From assembly GCA_963668245.2 (NCBI GenBank), contig OY764195.2, positions 1,116,001 to 1,180,000 of the forward strand: DNA of 64,000 nucleotides, given 5' to 3'. The notes below the pieces were generated by a model that ran no database searches, had not been told where the DNA came from, and saw only the letters and a list, made by a program, of their open reading frames with translations. The translations under genes and the position numbers were made by a program. This DNA is from Anoxybacterium sp963668245 (GTDB lineage: Bacteria; Bacillota; Clostridia; Peptostreptococcales; Anaerovoracaceae). Positions within the stretch are counted from its first letter, which is position 1. Each line of letters starts with the position of its first letter. Shown piece by piece: positions 59,433 to 64,000 of this stretch.

Positions 59433-60233
59433 ATGTTATTAGCATTCGACGTAGGGAATACAAACATTGTACTAGGAGTCTTCAAAGACGGCAATCTGAT
59501 TCAGAACTGGAGAATGGAAACGGATAATAATAAGAGTGCAGACGAATATGGGATGATTGTCAACCAACTGTTTGCATATGAGGGATTAAACACCAAAGAA
59601 GTAAAAGATATCATTATATCGACGGTAGTTCCTTCTGTGTTATATACGCTTCAGCATTTATCCATGAAGTATTTTAATAAAAGAGCCATTGTAATAGGAC
59701 CAGGTATCAAAACCGGTTTAGTGATAAAATATGACAACCCAAAGCAAGTTGGTGCCGATAGAATTGTCAATGCAGTGGCGGCTTATGCAAAATATGGCGG
59801 ACCGTTAATCTTGGTTGATTTTGGTACGGCGACTACATTCTGTGCCATTACAGAAAATGCAGAGTACATGGGAGGAACCATTGCTCCAGGCATCAAGATT
59901 TCTTCAGACGCTTTGTTTGAAAAAACAGCGAAGCTACCAAAAGTAGAATTAGAATCACCTGGGCATGTCATCTGCAAAAATACCATTGAAAGTATGCAGT
60001 CAGGATTAGTGTATGGTCATATGGGAATGGTAGATTATATTGTGAAAAAAATGAAAGAAGAGATGAAGCAGTTTTCAGTAACAGGAAAATCACCAAAAGT
60101 TGTGGCTACTGGCGGGCTAGCTTCCCTAATTGAAAGTGGAATTGACTGCATCGATTCAGTAGATAAACTTCTGACACTAGAAGGATTAGAAATCATATAC
60201 CAAAAAAATAAAGGACATAAATCATGCAAATAG
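59433..60233 (+). CDS. coaX: Type III pantothenate kinase
   Basis: 266 residues from ATG 59433, 7 nt after GGGAG. An ASKHA-fold kinase making phosphopantothenate, the first step of CoA synthesis. D-V-G-N-T-N-I-V-L-G-V is the phosphate-binding loop, G-A-D-R-I-V-N-A-V the pantothenate site and D-F-G-T-A-T-T-F the catalytic strand. The gene overlaps dusB by 10 bp. Confidence 0.94.
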   Translation: MLLAFDVGNTNIVLGVFKDGNLIQNWRMETDNNKSADEYGMIVNQLFAYEGLNTKEVKDIIISTVVPSVLYTLQHLSMKYFNKRAIVIGPGIKTGLVIKYDNPKQVGADRIVNAVAAYAKYGGPLILVDFGTATTFCAITENAEYMGGTIAPGIKISSDALFEKTAKLPKVELESPGHVICKNTIESMQSGLVYGHMGMVDYIVKKMKEEMKQFSVTGKSPKVVATGGLASLIESGIDCIDSVDKLLTLEGLEIIYQKNKGHKSCK

Positions 60234-61189
60234 GCAATATCAAATTGGAGAACCCTTTCTTTTTAGCTCCCCTTGCGGGCGTCACAGATGCACCCTTTCG
60301 ACGGATTTGTAAATCTCAGGGAGCTGGTCTTGTTTACTCAGAAATGGTAAGTGGGAAGGGTCTTTATTACAACGATAAGGCTACGGAGCGGTTACTTCGA
60401 ATCTATGAAGATGAAAAGCCTGTAGCATATCAAATCTTTGGATCAGAACCTGATATCATGGCTTATACGGCAGATAAGCTTTCGGAGCGAGAAAATTGTA
60501 TTTTGGATATCAATATGGGATGCCCTGTACCAAAGGTTGTAAAAAATGGCGAGGGCTCAGCTCTATTAAAAGATCCTGACTTGGCGGGAAAAGTTGTCCG
60601 CGCAGCTGTAAAAGTAGCCAAAAAACCTGTAACAGTAAAAATAAGAATTGGCTGGAATGCACAGTCCATCAATGCTGTGGAAATTGCAAAAGTCTTGGAA
60701 TTTGAAGGGGCAAGTGCCATTGGGGTTCATGGTCGAACAAGAGAACAGTATTACTCTGGCAAGGCAGATTGGACCGTGATTAAGCAGGTGAAAAAGGCTG
60801 TGAAGATTCCGGTCATTGGAAATGGAGACATCTTCTGTGGGGAGGACGCAATCCGTATGATGGACGAGACTGGTTGCGATTTTGTAATGATTGCTAGAGG
60901 CTCCCTTGGAAATCCTTGGATTTTTCAGGAAGCAAATGCGCTTTGGAGAGGTGAAAATAAGCCCGATGCGCCAACAAATAAACAAAAGAGTGAGATGATT
61001 CTCCACCATTTCGATTTACTTCTTGAGGAAAAGGGCGCGTACGCTGCTGTTCGGGAAATGCGAAAGCACGCGGGGTGGTATTTAAAGGGTGTTTCAGGAT
61101 CGGCGGCATTACGCAGACAGTTTAATTCTATAGTGGATGTGGATCAGTTTCGCCAAGCGATTGGGAGCATAAACGACGACATTTCTTGA
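60224..61189 (+). CDS. dusB: tRNA-dihydrouridine synthase
   Basis: A 321-residue FMN TIM-barrel enzyme reducing uridines in tRNA D-loops. A-P-L-A-G-V-T-D-A-P-F is the N-terminal FMN motif, the catalytic Cys is in N-M-G-C-P-V-P-K-V, and I-G-V-H-G-R-T-R and I-G-N-G-D-I are FMN phosphate contacts. The start overlaps the end of coaX. The greA promoter overlaps its stop codon. Confidence 0.93.
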   Translation: MQIGNIKLENPFFLAPLAGVTDAPFRRICKSQGAGLVYSEMVSGKGLYYNDKATERLLRIYEDEKPVAYQIFGSEPDIMAYTADKLSERENCILDINMGCPVPKVVKNGEGSALLKDPDLAGKVVRAAVKVAKKPVTVKIRIGWNAQSINAVEIAKVLEFEGASAIGVHGRTREQYYSGKADWTVIKQVKKAVKIPVIGNGDIFCGEDAIRMMDETGCDFVMIARGSLGNPWIFQEANALWRGENKPDAPTNKQKSEMILHHFDLLLEEKGAYAAVREMRKHAGWYLKGVSGSAALRRQFNSIVDVDQFRQAIGSINDDIS

Positions 61190-61214
61190 CTTTTTCGCTG
61201 AAATACCTTATAAT
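61186..61214 (+). promoter_or_regulatory. Promoter of greA-lysS
   Basis: TTGACT (61186-61191), 17-bp spacer, TATAAT (61209-61214). Its -35 overlaps the dusB stop codon. Confidence 0.78.
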
Positions 61215-61278
61215 ATTGCGCATACGAGCGCATCATAACGGAAAAACAACCTATAATAGAATCAAAGGAGATAGTAAG

Positions 61279-61752
61279 ATGGCAGAAGAAATGCTGTTGA
61301 CGAAAGAAGGCTATGAGAAAATTGTAGCTGAGCATGAAGAATTGGTTACAGTCAGAAGAAAAGAAGTTGCAGAAAGGATTAAAGAAGCAATTTCATACGG
61401 TGATATCTCTGAAAATTCCGAGTATGATTCGGCCAAAAATGAGCAGGCTGACCTTGAAGAACGAATCAACAAGCTGGAAAACATGATGCGTAAGGCAAAG
61501 ATTATTGATGAAGCTAATATGCCCAATGATCGTGTAGGGATTGGCCTAAAAGTAAAAGTAAAAGACCTGGAAACAGATGAAGTAATAGAGTATGCAATTG
61601 TAGGTTCTACAGAGGCAGATCCTTTTGAAGGAAAGATTTCAAATGAATCATTGGTAGGCGCGGGTCTTCTTGGAAAGAAAGTCGACGAAATCGCCGAAGT
61701 ACAGGTTCCAGATGGAGTTGTTAGCTATCAAGTAATCGAAATCTTTAAGTAG
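61279..61752 (+). CDS. greA: Transcription elongation factor GreA
   Basis: 157 residues from ATG 61279 (AAAGGAG upstream); the open frame extends 31 codons 5' through the promoter and is rejected. An antiparallel coiled coil (about 8-75) carries the catalytic acidic tip near D-I-S-E-N-S-E-Y-D, which stimulates transcript cleavage in backtracked RNA polymerase. The C-terminal FKBP-like domain has V-G-S-T-E-A-D-P and L-L-G-K-K-V. Followed 53 bp later by lysS, a common pairing. Confidence 0.95.
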   Translation: MAEEMLLTKEGYEKIVAEHEELVTVRRKEVAERIKEAISYGDISENSEYDSAKNEQADLEERINKLENMMRKAKIIDEANMPNDRVGIGLKVKVKDLETDEVIEYAIVGSTEADPFEGKISNESLVGAGLLGKKVDEIAEVQVPDGVVSYQVIEIFK

Positions 61753-61805
61753 CAAATTCCAGTCGCAGGGGATTTATCAAATTAGTCTAGGAAAGAGGAA
61801 TGGAT

Positions 61806-63338
61806 ATGAGTACAGAAGACAACAATCAGATGCAAGCAGTGAATGAAGCTGAAGCTGAAACAGAAATCTCAGAAGAGAGTTTAAACGAACAAAGGTTAAT
61901 TAGAAGAGAAAAATTGAAGAAGCTTCAGGAAATGGGAAGAAACCCTTTCTTGGTTGAAACTTGGGATGTAACTCATTTTAGCAAAGATATCAAAGATAGC
62001 TTTGAAGAAATGGAAGGTGCTACTGTTGTTTGCGCAGGAAGAATTATGGCAAAGAGGCAGATGGGTAAGGCATCCTTTATTGACATTCAAGATAAGCAGG
62101 GAAGAATCCAGTGCTACATCAGACAAGATGCGATTACACCAGAAGAATACGAAATTTTCATCACCTATGATATTGGTGATATTGTAGGCATTGTAGGGGA
62201 TGTATTCAAAACAAAGCATGGAGAAATTTCGATTAAAACAAGTGAAATTAAGCTTTTGTCAAAGTCGCTTCAAGTACTTCCAAATAAATTCCACGGATTG
62301 AAAGACCAAGATATCCGATATAGACAAAGATATGTTGATTTAATCATGAATCCAGAAGTAAGAGAAACTTTTATTCTCCGTTCTAAAATGATTAAAGAAA
62401 TCAAAAAGTTCTTGGAAGGTAGAGACTTCCTTGAAGTAGATACGCCAGTACTTACAACAATTGCAGGAGGAGCAAATGCTAGACCGTTTGTGACACACCA
62501 CAATACGCTGGATCTTGACATGAGGCTCCGTATTTCAAACGAGCTATATTTAAAGAGATTGATTGTGGGCGGATTTGATCGTGTCTACGAAATGGGTAAA
62601 ATGTTCCGAAACGAAGGAATGGATAGAAATCATAATCCAGAGTTCACCTCCATGGAACTTTATCAGGCATATGGCAATATGGAAGACATGATGGATATTA
62701 CAGAGAACATGATTGCAACCGTTGCACAAAATGTTCTTGGAACAACGGTCATTGAATACCAAGGAAAAAAGTTTGACTTGGCACCACCTTGGCAGAGACT
62801 ATCCATGCAGGATGCAGTAAAGAAATGGGTAGGCGAAGATTTTGACATCATAAAGACTGATGAAGAAGCAAGAGCAGTAGCGAAAAAACATCATTTGGAG
62901 GATGTAGAATCAATGACACGCGGACATGTAATCTGCGCGCTATTTGAAGAGTATTGCGAAGAATATTTGGATGGCCCAGTGTTTATTACAGGACATCCAG
63001 TGGAAGTGTCTCCTTTGGCAAAAAGAGACCCTGCTGACCCACGTATTACGAGAAGATTCGAAGCATATATCAATACTTGGGAAATTGCCAATGCATTTTC
63101 TGAGCTCAATGATCCAATTGATCAATATCAAAGATTCAAGGAACAGCAGATGCAGCTGGAAGGCGGAGATGATGAAGCTCATCCAATGGATGAAGACTTT
63201 GTCAATGCACTTGAAGTTGGTTTACCACCAACAGGAGGATTGGGAATTGGCGTAGACAGAGTGATTATTTTGTTGACCAATTCACCTTCCATTAGGGATA
63301 TTATCTTATTCCCTACCATGAAGCCGATCGACAAATAA
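61806..63338 (+). CDS. lysS: Lysyl-tRNA synthetase (class II)
   Basis: 510 residues from ATG 61806; ATG 61800 is adjacent to the AGAGG site. An N-terminal OB-fold anticodon domain follows a charged Glu-rich extension. Class II motifs are visible: R-R-Y-V-D-L-type motif 1 (R-Q-R-Y-V-D-L-I), motif 2 F-R-N-E-G-M-D-R-N-H-N-P-E-F-T, and motif 3 G-L-G-I-G-V-D-R-V. It completes a greA-lysS transcript. Confidence 0.96.
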   Translation: MSTEDNNQMQAVNEAEAETEISEESLNEQRLIRREKLKKLQEMGRNPFLVETWDVTHFSKDIKDSFEEMEGATVVCAGRIMAKRQMGKASFIDIQDKQGRIQCYIRQDAITPEEYEIFITYDIGDIVGIVGDVFKTKHGEISIKTSEIKLLSKSLQVLPNKFHGLKDQDIRYRQRYVDLIMNPEVRETFILRSKMIKEIKKFLEGRDFLEVDTPVLTTIAGGANARPFVTHHNTLDLDMRLRISNELYLKRLIVGGFDRVYEMGKMFRNEGMDRNHNPEFTSMELYQAYGNMEDMMDITENMIATVAQNVLGTTVIEYQGKKFDLAPPWQRLSMQDAVKKWVGEDFDIIKTDEEARAVAKKHHLEDVESMTRGHVICALFEEYCEEYLDGPVFITGHPVEVSPLAKRDPADPRITRRFEAYINTWEIANAFSELNDPIDQYQRFKEQQMQLEGGDDEAHPMDEDFVNALEVGLPPTGGLGIGVDRVIILLTNSPSIRDIILFPTMKPIDK

Positions 63339-63416
63339 ATGGCTCTCAATAGGGTTTGAATCTTATATGTAAAAGAAAGATGCAGAGTGCCCTATTAGCA
63401 TAACAGAAAAGTTTAG

Positions 63417-63450
63417 GAAAGTTTGCTTCGGCAAACTTTCTATTATTTTG
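63417..63450 (+). terminator. UUCG-capped terminator between lysS and asnS
   Basis: GAAAGTTTGC (63417-63426) pairs perfectly with GCAAACTTTC (63431-63440) around TTCG, giving a very stable C(UUCG)G loop; a moderately T-rich tail follows. A second inverted repeat AATAGGG/CCCTATT lies upstream. Confidence 0.7.
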
Positions 63451-63468
63451 CAAAGAAGGTGAGTGGAA

Positions 63469-64000
63469 ATGAAAGATACTCTAGTAAAAGAAATTTTTGC
63501 TGATCCAGAAAAATTTTCTGGCAAGGAGATTAAAATAAAAGGATGGGTGCGAACCAACCGTAGCTCCAATAAATTTGGGTTTGCGGAAGTAAATGATGGA
63601 ACTTGCTTTCAAAATGTACAAATTGTTTATGAAAAGGATAGCTTAGAAAACTACGATGAAATTGCAAAACTATCCATTGCGGCAGCCGTCTGCGTTTCTG
63701 GTCATTTAATGCTGACTCCTGAATCAAAACAACCATTTGAGATTCAGTCCAATCAGATTGTGGTGGAAGGAGCGTCTGACCCTGATTATCCACTTCAGAA
63801 AAAAAGGCATACGTTGGAATATTTAAGGGAAATTGCTCATCTTCGCCCTCGAAGTAACACATTTTCTGCTGTTTTCCGTGTTCGATCTCTTGCTGCGTAT
63901 GCAATTCATCGATTTTTCCAAGAAAACAACTTTGTATATGTTCAAACTCCAATCATTACAGGCAGTGACGCGGAAGGTGCAGGAGAAATGTTTCGAGTTA
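63469..64000 (+). CDS. asnS: Asparaginyl-tRNA synthetase, N-terminal part (runs off the window)
   Basis: The frame is open from ATG 63469 (GAAGGTGAG upstream) to the last base, giving the first 177 residues. The N-terminal OB-fold anticodon domain has G-W-V-R-T-N-R-S-S-N and F-A-E-V-N-D-G. It is followed by the H-L-R-P-R-S-N-T-F-S-A-V-F-R-V motif and V-Q-T-P-I-I-T-G-S-D-A-E-G-A-G-E-M-F that distinguish AsnS from AspS. The catalytic core lies beyond 64000. Confidence 0.93.
   Translation, partial: MKDTLVKEIFADPEKFSGKEIKIKGWVRTNRSSNKFGFAEVNDGTCFQNVQIVYEKDSLENYDEIAKLSIAAAVCVSGHLMLTPESKQPFEIQSNQIVVEGASDPDYPLQKKRHTLEYLREIAHLRPRSNTFSAVFRVRSLAAYAIHRFFQENNFVYVQTPIITGSDAEGAGEMFRV

Noticed and set aside
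1..64000. CRISPR arrays, tRNA or rRNA genes, prophage
   Set aside because: No spaced direct-repeat array, cloverleaf gene or phage structural gene was recognised; the only mobile element is the single IS.

Overview
This 64-kb chromosomal window has moderate-to-low GC, strong Shine-Dalgarno sequences (AGGAGG type) and frequent TTG/GTG starts. It encodes an SLH-anchored surface protein, a sodium-pumping methylmalonyl-CoA decarboxylase, a PucR regulator and a BirA/BioY biotin regulon. These point to an anaerobic, probably amino-acid-fermenting Firmicute of class Clostridia; genus is not resolved. Nearly all of it is ordinary core chromosome, with one insertion sequence.

Layout. 0-4.9 kb: end of a membrane protein, a DUF2442 protein, a large RCC1-repeat/SLH surface protein and a VOC-fold protein. 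5.0-6.5 kb: a complete IS150-type IS3-family element with a -1 frameshift signal, inserted in the loop of a DNA hairpin. 6.6-10.9 kb: endonuclease IV, a DapB-like oxidoreductase, an AlkD-like glycosylase, a class II aldolase-like protein and a LapA-like membrane protein. 10.9-15.0 kb: riboflavin operon ribD-ribE-ribBA-ribH behind an FMN riboswitch with two tandem terminators. 15.0-18.7 kb: an 849-residue CoA-disulfide-reductase/rhodanese/TusA/DsrE2 protein, divergent from a Crp/Fnr regulator. 18.8-22.9 kb: citrate synthase and a cobalamin nucleotide-loop cluster (cobU, cobS, a short cobU-like gene, cobC). 22.9-31.3 kb: bioY with a BirA operator, then the histidine operon hisZG(fused)-D-C-B-H-A-F-IE. 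31.3-37.8 kb: a Cof-type HAD phosphatase, birA, an Rrf2 regulator, metY and a MetNIQ methionine importer. 38-40.1 kb: an Ntn-amidase/DUF6530/GIY-YIG cluster with a conspicuous operator. 40.3-55.3 kb: a PAS-GGDEF-HD-GYP protein, shikimate kinase, an MFS permease, metG, tatD, speE, tilS, ftsH, a PucR regulator and an exported phosphodiesterase. 55.5-59.2 kb: mmdA-mmdD-mmdC-mmdB. 59.4-64 kb: coaX, dusB, greA, lysS and the start of asnS.

Connections. BirA (33 kb) should biotinylate the MmdC carrier (57.6 kb) and repress bioY (23 kb) through a dyad over its promoter. The cobalamin genes fit a B12-dependent route to methylmalonyl-CoA, although no mutase or epimerase lies in this window. The Rrf2 regulator sits beside the sulfur genes metY-metNIQ, and the persulfide-type reductase next to a Crp/Fnr gene forms a second sulfur locus. 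No tRNA, rRNA, CRISPR array or prophage was recognised. The most notable observations are the IS inserted at the centre of a hairpin loop, the cluster of Fnr-like dyads at the sulfur locus, the HisZ-HisG fusion, the tandem FMN-riboswitch terminators and the operator-dense leader of the Ntn-amidase cluster.
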